Below, one piece after another: positions 1 to 11,521 of a DNA stretch of 64,000 bases (the first letter of the stretch is position 1; each line of letters opens with the position of its first letter). Location of the stretch: contig NC_133536.1 of NCBI RefSeq assembly GCF_048544455.1, forward strand, positions 169,280,325 to 169,344,324, in the 5' to 3' direction. The translations under genes and the position numbers were made by a program. Under the pieces are notes generated by a model. It worked only from the letters and a program-made list of their open reading frames with translations. It had not been told where the DNA came from and ran no database searches. Source of the DNA: Silene latifolia (lineage: Eukaryota; Streptophyta; Magnoliopsida; Caryophyllales; Caryophyllaceae).

Positions 1-1
1 A

Positions 2-881
2 CTCCCTGAAATTGAGAAGGCTGTCTGTATTCGAATAATTTATGATGTACGCAAACCATTACGTGCTTCTGTGGGTATTCTTATGACGAATGGGTCGGTG
101 GTTGAGTTCAAAGTTAAATATGAACGTCTCCCTACATTTTGTTATGGTTGTGGTATATTAGGGCATGGGGAGAAGGATTGTGAAGATGGTCCATATGAAG
201 AGGGTGAGTTACAGTTTGATGAAAGTTTGAGGGTGTCAGCATGGCGTGCAACCAAGACAGTTGCTGAAGTACGTGGGAAGAGCGTTAGATTACTTGGAAT
301 GTTGTTTGAGAATGAGTACATGCAACGTGAGGAGAGTGTTATTTCTAGCATGATTACCAGGCTACAGGAGATTTCAATTAAAAATAAAAATAAACATGGA
401 TGAACTGCTGGGGAGAATCAGGTGCGTGGTGGGATTGTTAATGAGGGCAATAGCCGTGGTAGGGGGCTGGGAGTGGAGAAGGGACGGAGGAGGGCAATGG
501 GATGGTGGTGGAGAGACTGAAGGATATGGGGCAGAGGGGAATGAAAGGGATATGGAAAAGGGAAGTAAGGAAGGGAAGAGAAGGAGGGATGATCTTGATA
601 GGAGAGCAGGGGAGGGGTCTGGAATAGGGGAGATGGATAGAGATCGAGGACCGACTGCTTTGCCAACATGGAGGAGATTTAATAGAGGAGGAGGTATGAA
701 TGAGCAAGATGGATGCCTGGTACGGGATGATTCAAGCACTAGGGCAGTGTTAGGAGGGAAAAGAGGACATGATGGCAATAAGGCTAGAGAAGGCGTGGTA
801 GGGAACAAGTGTCAAAAACTCATGGATGTAAGTTCATCTGAGGCGGAGGTTGGGACCACCCAACCCCACCGGGCCCAATGA
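2..881 (+). pseudogene. LINE ORF1 C-terminal part (DUF4283/zf-CCHC_4 type)
   Basis: An open frame enters from the window edge at base 2 and runs to a stop at 403. It reads the end of the DUF4283 region (IRIIYDVRKPLRASVGI) and then a CCHC knuckle, CYGCGILGHGEKDC. An EEGELQFDESLRVSAWR stretch follows, as in plant L1-type ORF1 or retrotransposon nucleic-acid-binding proteins. The Gly/Glu/Arg-rich tail continues in another frame from 396 to a stop at 879-881, so there is a frameshift near 400. An ATG at 878-880 overlaps that stop (ATGA), the usual ORF1/ORF2 arrangement, and the LTR of another element begins at 883. In a full LINE the protein binds RNA for the retrotransposition particle. The 5' half lies outside the window and ORF2 is cut off. 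Confidence 0.75.
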
Positions 882-882
882 A

Positions 883-1387
883 TGTAACACCTCTATAAGT
901 AGGGATCCTTTCTTTGAGGCATTCCCAACACATGAAGGCATTACAAGACTTGGTTTCCCAAGTTTTGTAGTGCTAACAATCAAGTAAAGAAGTTTTCAAC
1001 TCAACATAAAGAAATAGCCAAGTGTAGTTAAGTGGTTACAAGTTAGGGGATGCAAATACCATCCCAAATGTTATACAACCAAATCGAAAAGTAGGAGTTT
1101 AATTGTCAAAAAGCTAAGATAAACACAAGTGGTGACGATAAGTGAAGACCGCTCCCCACGCCCTCGAATAAAAAATGCTAACCTGTCAACACTGCTCCCT
1201 ATATGGGCGAAAATCACCATATGGTTCACCACAGATAATTCAAAACCCAAGTGTTAGCTAAATGATATAAATGTTCAATGCATGCGATACTAAGCTTACC
1301 TAAACATATGACAATGCAAGATGAAACCAACAAGGTAATAATGAAAGATAGAAAATCACCCTCCAATATACATATCCACAAACCGGT
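883..1387 (-). repeat. Tekay 3' LTR, distal part (R/U5 side)
   Basis: On the minus strand this is the end of the 3' LTR, finishing AGGTGTTACA at 883. A perfect 6-bp stem, ACTTGG/CCAAGT, lies at 948-963, 65 bp from the edge. The LTR continues at 17053 after the nested LARD. No ORF of note. Confidence 0.8.
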
Positions 1388-2040
1388 TGTAATACTACGG
1401 ATTTTATAGGCTGGTACTCGACCGAGTATGGCCTACTCGGTCGAGTAGAGTGTGTCGTGTAGCCTGTTTGGCTACTGCCCAGGAACACTCGGCCGAGTAT
1501 GCTGAATACTCGACCAAGTAGTGGGTACTCGGCCGAGTATACTTTATACTCGACCGAGTATCCGGTCTGTCGGGTATTATTTCCGCGGTTTTGATTAAAA
1601 TGATTAGAGATTATTTATATAATCGTTTGTCAGTTTCTAAATGCATTTTCTTCTATAAACTACGTTTCTCCCCCCCTCTAATCATCTTCATCAATTCCAA
1701 GGCAAAGGTCATCGATTATGGGTTCTTGCACCATATTCCGTGTCAGTCGTCATAGTAAGTGTCTTATCTTTATTGATCTATTGTTGTTCTTATAAGTTAG
1801 CAAACCCTAATTTGGATTAATTTGGGGGTTTAGGGTTTGCTCATCATATATGTGTTGATTGTTGATTACCATTGTTGTAGGCGACGATGTGGTATTTGTT
1901 ATGCATTTGTATGATTGATTGCAGCATATCGGATTACGAAAAGGTAGGGTTTCTCCTACTCAGTACTGTTAATTGATTAAGATTGCATATGTTTCATATT
2001 TGATGTTATCTGCTGATCATCAGAGGATGGGTGTTGTGGT
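1388..2040 (+). repeat. LARD 5' LTR, first part
   Basis: This is homologous to 15692-16350. Six 14-bp palindromes of TACTCGNNCGAGTA type occupy 1415-1560. The LTR is interrupted at 2040 by the Copia element and resumes at 10807 after the duplicated GTGGT. Confidence 0.88.
1415..1560. repeat. TACTCG-NN-CGAGTA palindrome cluster (LTR copy)
   Basis: Six 14-mers lie at 1415-1428, 1434-1447, 1486-1499, 1507-1520, 1526-1539 and 1547-1560. The central pair is AC, GT or GC; the fourth copy has a substitution in the right half (CCAAGTA). The matching cluster in the 3' LTR is 15719-15869. Confidence 0.9.
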
Positions 2041-3310
2041 TGTTGGAATATGTGTCCTCCGACAATAATTCGATCACGACTGTTGATCATGATGATCACA
2101 TGTTTAAGTCTCATTAAAATGAATACAATTGGGAAGTAATATTGTTACTGTCAACTGGTCAACATATATCGGTAATGATTGGCTGACTAGAGTTTGACAT
2201 TACTGTCGTGTGACGGTGGTGATCAGTTGACCCCCTAGGTCATACCTAAAGGGCAACACTCTTAATTGATTATTTAATTAATCGTATAATGTTACCAGTT
2301 AATTAAATTACTTGAAAATTGACGGACGATTTTGGAAGTAAAATTTACGTATCATATTGAAATATGATTAAATAAGATACGGTCTGAGTAATTGAATTGT
2401 ATCATTACTCGGATGAAATAATTGTTTAATGTAACAATTAAATTGGATGAATTGTTATAAATACAATCAGTTGTAATTTATAAATGGTAAAATATTTTGG
2501 CACAAGTAATTATAAAATTACTAAGTCGATTTTTGTATGTGACGTATTTTTGATAATACGTTGATTTTTAATATGTTAAAAATACATAACAAATTTATGT
2601 CACATATGCATGTGACATATTGACAATTGACAAAAATAATATGGAATCCATATTATTGAATGGGCCGAAAATTAGAGGGATTTAAGCTAATTATATGTTG
2701 TTTGTAATTAGTGGAAAACACAATGATTAAAAGCAAACCTAGCCATGCAACCCTATTGTTCCTTGTGAAGAACAATTTCTCCATGCATTGGCTCCCCTAA
2801 TGCCCTCCTCTTACACGGTTTTGAGAAGGCAAATGCCATCATTGTTTTTCCATAATTTTTCCTAATAATATACTTAGTGAAGTGCATTATTCAATTAATC
2901 CAATCTATCATCCAAAATAAAGTTCTAGTGAGAAGAAAAATCCTCTCTTCTTCTCTCTATAAAACCGAAACATATAAGTGTTTTAAAAAGGTTTTTGGTT
3001 CAATTTTCTACCTTGATTAATATTATACTAGTATTTGTAATATTAATTAAATTAAGAGAAGCCTTGGGTATAAAGCTTGGGGAGAGATCTTATACTTAGA
3101 TCTTGTTCATCCATAAGGGAAAAGCTCAAGAATAAGAGAGAAAGGTGATCTCTCTTGTGCCCAATATAACCGAAATATTGAATGTAAGGACATGATTTCT
3201 CCTCTATTATATTATTTGTTTGCATGCATAAAATCCGTTTTTAATTTTATGACAAATTATTTAGACATATTTGAGTATGTTTATATGTATGTGAATCTAC
3301 ATTTCCTTCA
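2041..3310 (+). repeat. Copia 5' LTR
   Basis: This is a direct repeat of 9531-10801, with TG...CA ends. The sequence is AT-rich, with runs such as ATTTAATTAATCG, and has no coding potential. The right end is fixed by the adjacent tRNA-Met-type PBS. Confidence 0.92.
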
Positions 3311-3312
3311 AT

Positions 3313-3322
3313 TGGTATCAGA
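3313..3322 (+). other. Primer-binding site (initiator tRNA-Met)
   Basis: TGGTATCAGA lies two bases after the 5' LTR end and matches the common plant LTR-element PBS core. It continues GAGCC instead of GCC. Confidence 0.85.
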
Positions 3323-5095
3323 GAGCCAAGGTTGTTTGCATGCAAATTGGTTAAAAGTTTTTCCGAGTTATAAGAGTAACAAATAAAACTTGTAAAATTT
3401 GTGTTATTATGATATATCACGAAATTATTACATGCATGTTAATATTTCTGGTCCTAAAATGTTTTAGGATATTTTGGTTAATTTTTCGGATTTTTATTGT
3501 TCATAATTTACAATAATGGCATTTAAATGTGATTTTATGAGTAAAAATGTCATTTTTGGTCTAAAATTAGCTATACTTCGAATTTTCACTTGGTTTTTGG
3601 ATATGTTGTTACATATATTATTTTGAGATAAACTGTAAATTTTCATATTTTTTGGACTTGTTATGCTCGAAAAATGAATTTTTCATTATTAAATTCGGAT
3701 TTAAGTGATAAATAGGTTAATATGAGTTAAATTTCGAATCTGGTCATAGAAAATTAATATGTTGTCACATGCAATTTTACAAGATGTGTGTAAAATAATT
3801 GGCTATAAAGAAGTCTTTTTGCATGATTTATGGATTTTTGAAGAAAAATAGCATAAATAGTGACATTATTAGTTGAAAATTAATAAAACATACTCTATGA
3901 CTTAAGAAAAACGTCTAATGTTGCATTTTAATATATTTTTCAGATCTAAAAATGAAAAGTTAGTGAAAATAATTTTTCCATGTTTTTATGATTATTTTAT
4001 TAAAAATCGATAAACCGCAACATTGTTTTTCCGGAAAATTTTCGAAATTTTTAACCTAAGATTTTGAACATTATGAGTGTCATGGATTTTTCCAGAATGT
4101 TCATGAGTTTAAATTTCAAATTTTGAATCTATTTGAAATTTTGTGATTTATTTGAAGTCTAATGGCTTATTTTTGTAATTTTTGGTCCATTTATGAACAA
4201 TTTTGTAAATATGGGTTAATTATGGTCAAATTATTAGTGAAGACTATATTTTGAGTCCTAAGAGGTTAGGGTAATTAACTTATGCATAAATATGAGTTTA
4301 TGTATTTTTGTGATTATAAAATGTTGAAATCACGCAAATCCGTAAAAACCGAGTAATATATGATATTGGCTATTAAAGGCGATTTAGCATAAAATTGAGC
4401 ATGTTCATACATATTATAATGCTGCATTTTTCTTTATGATTGTCATAATTTTAATTTATGTAATTTTGAATTATGTAATTTTACTTAGTATGGCCTTAGA
4501 TTTTAATTGGTATTTCCCGAAATGTATGGGAATATCGATTCGGTTGTAATTTTATTGTGATCTCGTATCACCGTTTTGTAATTTAATAGATTTATTTTAT
4601 TTTAGTTACAAATGTATAATAGGAAATTATGTAATTTATTATGTAATTTTATTCATTCCGGAGTTCCAAAAGACGGATTTCTTCAAGAATGGCGATACAT
4701 AAAGACGGTGTTACCTCGAGATGCGTGCCACAACCGAAGTTCAAGGGACCAATGGAGTTGGTTTCCGAATATGTAATAGTTTTTCTATTTTAGGAAAGGC
4801 CATACTAGGATTTTTATCTTTATGCTTGCATTTTATTTTATGTCACATGCATCGCTAAATCGCCATAACTAAAACATGCATCCTTATTTTATCGAGTTTA
4901 TCGACCGTGTCAATTCAAATTATCGTAGTTCACCGCTTTAGTTCACTTAAAACGTGATAGATAATAAATTGGCATGACCTCTCGCTAAAACAATTAATTG
5001 AGACATAGCCTTACCAAATAGTAGAAACCATGAAAACCTATTTCGCGAGGGAGTGCACTCGGCCGGTACAAACCTTGTTACGTAGGGGAAGTGGG
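3323..5095 (+). other. Copia leader, non-coding
   Basis: About 1.8 kb of AT-rich untranslated leader before gag. There is no ORF of note beyond a short 64-codon frame at 3192-3386, and no recognisable protein motif. Confidence 0.6.
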
Positions 5096-5410
5096 TGATG
5101 AATGTTAATCCACCGAATTCATGTTGATAAGGGATGTATCGGCTACCCCGTGCCCAAGTTGATGTGGGTTTGGATAATGGACACATTTATTCGAAATTTG
5201 GATTGAACTCAACAAAAGTAATTGATAAGGGTTGCATCGGCTACCCCGTGCCCTTGTTGATGTGTTTTGGGCTATAGATAAACATTAGAGTAATTTTATC
5301 GACCAAGAGTTCTAAAAGTAGAATCGATTAAAAGGTTAATCCACCGAGTTATATTGATAAAGGTTGCATCGGCTACCCCGTGCCTAAGTCGATATGAATT
5401 TGGGTCTTGG
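5096..5410 (+). repeat. Three leader repeats upstream of gag
   Basis: The core TTGATAAGGGTTGCATCGGC continues into CTACCCCGTGCC and occurs at about 5124, 5222 and 5354. A GTTGATGTG-like tail follows each copy. The first and third copies are also preceded by GTTAATCCACCGA. Spacing is 98 and 132 bp. The array ends about 140 bp before the gag start, where a packaging or dimerisation signal would be plausible. That function is inference. Confidence 0.8.
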
Positions 5411-5551
5411 AATCATTTATCTAGTTGGGTAGAGGTCACTAGAAAAATGCTTAAAACTTGTTTAAATCATACATTTTTACGAGTATTATTAAAACGACAA
5501 TTGTTTTACTCCTTATATTTTGTTTTGTAGACCACTTCTTTTTCATAACAA

Positions 5552-6577
5552 ATGGCAACACCAACTCCTAATGCTACACCTCTCGCTAGTTCGTCTTGGC
5601 TCCGATCCTTTATGGATCGATGTAAACTTGAAAAGAATGGGTCAAATTTCTCCGAATGGGATGCCCAACTCAAATTTGCCGCCGAAGGTGACGACAAGCT
5701 TCGTTACCTTATCGAGGCCTCTCCACCCGAACCCTCCACTAGGTCCACCGCGGCCACTAGGGAAGCCTATGAGACTTACCAAAAGGAGTCCGCCGCAATG
5801 AAAAATGTCTTAATATTTGCGATGGAGGCAGACCTCCAAAGGAGAGCCTTCAAAATGGGCAATGCTAATGAGATTTACTCCAAACTTGTGACCATGTTTT
5901 CACAAACTCCGCGGATCGTCCAATATGAGGCGGCCGCGGCATTCTTTGATCTCGACTTCAAAGAGGGCCAAAAGGTTAGCCCTCATGTGCTCAAACTCAT
6001 GGAGCTTGTCGAGACCTTGAAAATTCAAAAGGTTGAAATCCCCAAAGAACTCATCGTAGATAGGATTCTACACTCCTTGTCCAAAGTCAAGGCATATGTG
6101 CAATTCCGGGTGAATTTCAACATGCAAGACAAGGACGTGTCTCTTGAGGAGTTGCACAAGTTACTTGTGCAAGCCGAGAGGGACATGGGGTTAAATGTGA
6201 ACCCTCCCAAGGATGTGCTTAACATAAGCACAAAGAGTAAGGGGAAGTTCAAAAAGAATGGGAGAAAGGGCAAGAAGCAAGCTCCCACATTCACCAAAGC
6301 TAAGTCTTGTGAAGCTAGCACCTCCAAAGTCAAGAAGGGTCCTCTTGATAAATGCCATCATTGTAATGGCATGGGACATTGGAAAAGAAATTGTTCCAAA
6401 TACCTTGGTGATATCAAAGCTGGAAAGATCACTCCAGTAGGTAAAGGACTAACCTTCTTTTATGTTTCTAAATTCAACTATGGTATTATGATGTAAAGTT
6501 GTGATAATGTATCTCCCTTTTTATTGTAAATAGGGCCTCCACCAAGCAAAGACAAGGGAAAAGAAAAACAAGCATGA
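5552..6577 (+). CDS. gag: Copia Gag polyprotein, probably spliced
   Basis: The ATG at 5552 opens a 314-codon frame. The N-terminal two thirds resemble UBN2/retrotransposon Gag capsid regions (NGSNFSEWDAQLKFAA near the start; SLEELHKLLVQAERDMG near residue 205). A Lys-rich stretch follows, then a CCHC knuckle, CHHCNGMGHWKRNC, at about residues 268-281. Unspliced, the frame ends at 6496. A canonical GT-AG intron at 6441-6533 would replace the last 17 residues with GPPPSKDKGKEKQA and a stop at 6575-6577, a more Gag-like basic tail. Gag packages the element RNA into particles. It has no pol partner here. Intron use is inferred from sequence alone. Confidence 0.82.
6441..6533 (+). other. Candidate intron at the end of Copia gag
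   Basis: The donor is GTAAAG and the acceptor is TTATTGTAAATAG after a T-rich tract. It is 93 bp, phase 1, and removes an in-frame stop. The frame continues for 14 residues on the other side. Confidence 0.5.
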
Positions 6578-9512
6578 GAAACCATGGAGAAGCTAAGGAT
6601 AGCTTTTATGGAGCTTTGTTTTTCATTGTCTTATTTTAAGTTATGTTTTGAATTTTTAGAACTTTAAGTTTCCGTGTTTGACATGGAAAGGTATTTTGGA
6701 TAAAGAGTTGTATTTTGGATGATGGTGACTTGGTTTGCAACCCGAGTCACCCGTTTTATCATTTATCCTTTTAATGTTCTAAATTTCATCTTTAAATGCT
6801 TGCGTTTTGAAACATAAGATTATTCACTTAAAGGTGATCTAATAGACAATTATAATGACTCCACATGCTTAAGGCGTGTGTATGATCACTTATAAAGTGA
6901 TTTTGAGTCTATGAACTCTCCTAAAGGTATGTCAATCACCAAGTACACATATGAAAACAATAACTATTAGTCTATCTATGAGATAGTTCTCCTTATAATT
7001 CAACATCATTAATTTGTGTCTCATATGCTATCTTTGAATGTTTAGTGTATTTATTCTAAAGATAGAGTGGGAGAAAAATGAGGACAAAACACACAAGACA
7101 AAGATCAAATTGTGTTTTTGTGTTGAAGATCTACGCAAGAGAGAATGATTTGAATAAAGGTATATCTATTTACATAGTATGCCGAATAGATGAGATCTAT
7201 GGTCTCAAGTTAGTTCTATATGACTAAAGAGACCAAGTGTAATAATCATAAGAGTATATTCTCAAGATAACTACACGAGGAGACCAAAAGAAAGTTTTGG
7301 AAGAAAATGACTAATGTAAAGTCTAAACAAGTTTTTGACTAAGTTTATGAAACTTTTGACCAATAGTTTCAACCTTGAGATTTACTTAAGAGCCTAAATG
7401 AATCATAGTAACATACTAGTTATGATCGAGTTGCAAGGATCGATATACCGATATCTTCAATGGCCAAAGTTTTAACCACGCAAATGTCATTGCTTAACCT
7501 CCCTATGAAATGGTTAAACCTCCTTCCAAAAGGGTATTTGTGAAGGACGTATTCTAGATATTGTTTATACTTGAATAATGACATTGCTACACATCATTAT
7601 GACATGAGTGTGTTGGAGATTTAAAATCTCTTTCCGTAAGGTTAAGATGAGACCACTTCAAAAAAGGCATTTTGAAGGGATATGATGGGAACATATATGG
7701 TTCTATCTTAATAACTTGGCAATGCAATTTTATATTTCAATTCTTGAATACATTTCGATCAAGAAGTCAATTTCGAAATATGTAGAATTGAGTGGGAGTT
7801 AGGAAATTCTCATGTGAAGACATGGAATTTAGTGGGAGTTATCATCTTTTGAATATTTACGACTCATCACTCATTAAAGAATGACGAGCTAATACCTTCT
7901 TTCATAAAGAAGCATTTGAGTTTTCAATTCTGGATGAAAATGGACAATGATGAATCCAATTACATCAAGGGATGTTGGATTAGTATTAAGAGATACACAT
8001 CGTATCAACATTCACATAGGTTATTCATGTAGATAAAAATGGAATTGCCATTAGCAGTCATGGTCGTTCATTGAACCTATGAACAGTTGATCTCATGATT
8101 ATTAGTAACTAGTGTTTCCGCCATTAGAATAATCATGTACATGTCCAATTATGAATCATATGCATAAGAGCATGATGATGGATGGTAAGCCATAATAGAA
8201 ACGTCATGTATTCTCAAGAAGAATCCGATGAGCGATTTCGGTGTTTAACGGAATTCTCCATTATGTGATAAGAGGTTGCACATATTGTAGAAAATCCGAG
8301 CACATATGAGGATTTAAGAGAATCCCAATTCTTTCAAGCCTAGAAAGAGAAATGAGAAGTTTTTGGAAAGATGCTTGGTTAAATAAGAGGTTATTCAAAA
8401 ATCAATCTTTCCTAGTTAAGCTAGGACTTGTGAGAAGTGCTAAGCTAAATAATTTTGTCAATTGTTACAAGATACTACAAAACATATACCTAGTGCATTA
8501 TGTGTGGATGGAATACTTGATCAGTACAAGTTATATTATTCATCACAAATTCGTTCGTTATGTGATAGTCGATAAGAAAGTTCTTTCAAGTTAAAGAACC
8601 GAAACCAAGGTCGTGAACCTTGATGTGTACTTGGTAAGATTCATGCTATGAGAGAGAACATGAATGTGAAGGAAAATGCAAGTGTAAGAAGTTTGAACAC
8701 ATGGACACATGGGATGTTAAACTTCTATTGCAATCAATGAGTGTTTACACTTATGATATACATCACAAGGTTGTAATATGATATTGACTACCCGAGTGTG
8801 ATGTCGACATTTGTCGTTTGAGTTATTATTAACTCACTTTGTACATTGTTATATCCAAACGGGTTGTAGAGACAATTGAACCCCGTTAAAGTGAACATGG
8901 ATTAACATTGTTTTTGCCCATAGTTACTTATATGAGGTGACGTCTCGAAGTGACTAGAGTGTGATGCGATTGATGGCAAGTTTAAGTGTCATAGAGTCAT
9001 GTGAGATGACTAGTCGATCACATAGGCAGATTGTTGTGAACTTTTTGTCGGGCCTAATGACCGCTTATAGAGTTCTGGCAAATTTATATAGCCTGGTCGT
9101 GGCAAGAGCTACTATAGTATTCGAATGAGTCGATTCTTTTGACTAAAGACTATTCTCCTAAGATGGCACGATTTGATTAACTTTGATTTGTGTTACTACG
9201 ACCTTCGTAAATGGGGTCAAATGGGCATATTTTGGGTTATGATGGTGTGGCTAGTCGAAGGGAATGAGTGCAATAGGAATTGTCCACCCCTAGTCAGGGT
9301 TATAACAATATCTCGGGGCCACTCGAGGAGTAATGAATCGGAAATGCGTGGCCACGCTCGGAAGGTATTCGAGTGGATAAATCCGGTCAATCGCTTATTC
9401 TCCGGATCGAGGAAACCACTCTCGATATGATCACTTGCAAGTACGACCGAAAGACACCTTGCATTGAGTGGGAGATAGTAATAGGACAAGAGAATTGGTG
9501 ATGCACACTTGT
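6578..9512 (+). other. Copia post-gag region, no pol
   Basis: About 2.9 kb holding only short frames (80-118 codons at most, on either strand), none with a recognisable Pol motif. The last part (about 8900-9512) is less AT-rich and leads into the PPT. Confidence 0.65.
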
Positions 9513-9530
9513 CGAGGACAAGTGGGAGAT

Positions 9531-10801
9531 TGTTGGAATATGTGTCCTCCGACAATAATGCGATCACGATCATTGATCATGATGATCACATGTTTAAGTC
9601 TCATTAAAATGAATACAATTGGGAAGTAATATTGTTATTGTCAACCGGTCAACATATATCGGTAATGATTGGCTGACTAGAGTTTGACATTACTGTCGTG
9701 TGACGGTGGTGATCAGTTGACCCCCTAGGTCATACCTAAAGGGCAACACTCTTAATTGATTATTTAATTAATCGTATAATGTTACGAGTTAATTAAATTA
9801 CTTGAAAATTGACGGACGATTTTGGAAGTAAAATTTACGTATCATATTGAAATGTGATTAAATAAGATACGGTCTGAGTAATTGAATTGTATCATTACTC
9901 GGATGAAATAATTGTTTAATGTAACAATTAAATTGGATGAATTGTTATAAATACAATCAGTTGTAATTTATAAATGGTAAAATATTTTGGCACAAGTAAT
10001 TATAAAATTACTAAGTCGATTTTTGTATGTGACGTATTTTTGATAATACGTTGATTTTTAATATGTTAAAAATACATAACAAATTTATGTCACATATGAC
10101 ATGTGACATATTGACAATTGACAAAAATAATATGGAATCCATATTATTGAATGGGCCGAAAATTAGAGGGATTTAAGCTAATTATATGTTGTTTGTAATT
10201 AGTGGAAAACACAATGATTAAAAGCAAACCTAGCCATGCAAGCCTATTGTTCCTTGTGAAGAACAATTTCTCCATGCATTGGCTCCCCTAATGCCCTCCT
10301 CTTACACGGTTTTGAGAAGGCAAATGCCATCATTGTTTTTCCATAATTTTTCCTAATAATATACTTAGTGAAGTGCATTATTCAATTAATCCAATCTATC
10401 ATCCAAAATAGAGTTCTAGTGAGAAGAAAAATCCTCTCTTCTTCTCTCTATAAAACCGAAACATATAAGTGTTTTAAAAAGGTTTTTGGTTCAATTTTCT
10501 ACCTTGATTAATATTATACTAGTATTTGTAATATTAATTAAATTAAGAGAAGCCTTGGGTATAAACCTTGGGGAGAGATCTTATACTTAGATCTTGTTCA
10601 TCCATAAGGGAAAAGCTCAAGAACAAGAGAGAAAGGTGATCTCTCTTGTGCCCAATATAACCGAAATATTGAATGTAAGGACATGATTTCTCCTCTATTA
10701 TATTATTTGTTTGCATGCATAAAATCCGTTTTTAATTTTATGACAAATTATTTAGACATATTTGAGTATGTTAATATGTATGTGAATCTACATTTCCTTC
10801 A
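9531..10801 (+). repeat. Copia 3' LTR
   Basis: This is a direct repeat of 2041-3310 at about 99% identity by eye. A PPT (GACAAGTGGGAGAT) ends at 9530. GTGGT at 10802-10806 is the right TSD. Confidence 0.92.
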
Positions 10802-10806
10802 GTGGT

Positions 10807-11506
10807 GACGGTGTTGGTGTGGTTGTGATGTGACGGTTGTGGGTTGTGATAGCTGTGATGCTGTAGTGTGTGTGATTGTGGTGGAGTCACTTGCGGGAAT
10901 GACTTCACACCCTAGTTCGCCCTCCGTGGTACCCGTCACGGGAGGGGATGTGCACATTAAGGGACAGGGATTGTTAGTCGCTCGTTGATGAGCTGGACTT
11001 GGTGGGGATGGGTCATGGTCACCCATCGCGGAGTGGATTACCTGTTGCGATGGGTAATCTGGCAGGGCTACACACTTTGGTGTGTAGTCGGTTACTGTGG
11101 AGGATGATCAATCGGTTACATTGTTTGTTTGTCTTATCTTGATTGAACGGTACTGACCCCGTGTTGTTGTTTTGTAAAACCTGTGGTGATCCATTCTGGG
11201 ATGGTGAGCAGATTATAACAGGTAATGCAGATATTTAGCTATGGGACAGTCATGGGGAGTCATCACTTCGAGTCTAGCTTCTTCCGCATTACGAGTTTAG
11301 TCATCTTTGATTTCAGTTGTATTGAGGCCCTTACACTTTTATTTTGGGTTGGTATGAGATAATGTAATCGTTAAACTCTTTATACTTTAATATAGTTGTT
11401 TTGGATTGTTGCTTTTGATATACTAATCTCGGACAACCGAGATGGTAACAGCTTCTCATGCTAGGGTAGTCCTTGGTAAGGTAACTTGGTATGAGGGGGT
11501 GTTACA
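10807..11506 (+). repeat. LARD 5' LTR, second part
   Basis: This continues the LTR broken at 2040 and matches about 16350-17047. A hairpin, ATCTCGGACAACCGAGAT, lies at 11426-11443, 63 bp from the end. The PBS TGGTATCAGAGC is at 11510-11521. Confidence 0.88.
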
Positions 11507-11521
11507 AAGTGGTATCAGAGC

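Larger units (their letters stand above)
2041..10801 (+). mobile_element. Gag-only Copia LTR retrotransposon (TR-GAG-like)
   Basis: LTRs are 2041-3310 and 9531-10801, both starting TGTTGGAATATG and ending ATTTCCTTCA. The 5-bp TSD is GTGGT at 2036-2040 and 10802-10806. The PBS is next to the 5' LTR at 3313-3322 and a PPT lies at 9516-9530. By eye the LTRs differ at roughly 14 of 1,270 positions, so insertion is young. The only recognisable coding sequence is gag at 5552-6577. No protease, integrase, RT or RNase H motif is visible in the 3 kb after it. This is the structure described for non-autonomous TR-GAG elements. Confidence 0.9.

Noticed and set aside
6578-9512. Degenerate Copia pol after gag
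   Set aside because: I looked for integrase, RT (YVDD) and RNase H motifs in all plus frames and saw none; very old decay cannot be excluded, but the LTRs are young.
9173-9573. Overlapping ORFs of 85 and 118 codons near the Copia 3' end
   Set aside because: Not similar to any Pol domain; they run across the PPT and into the LTR.
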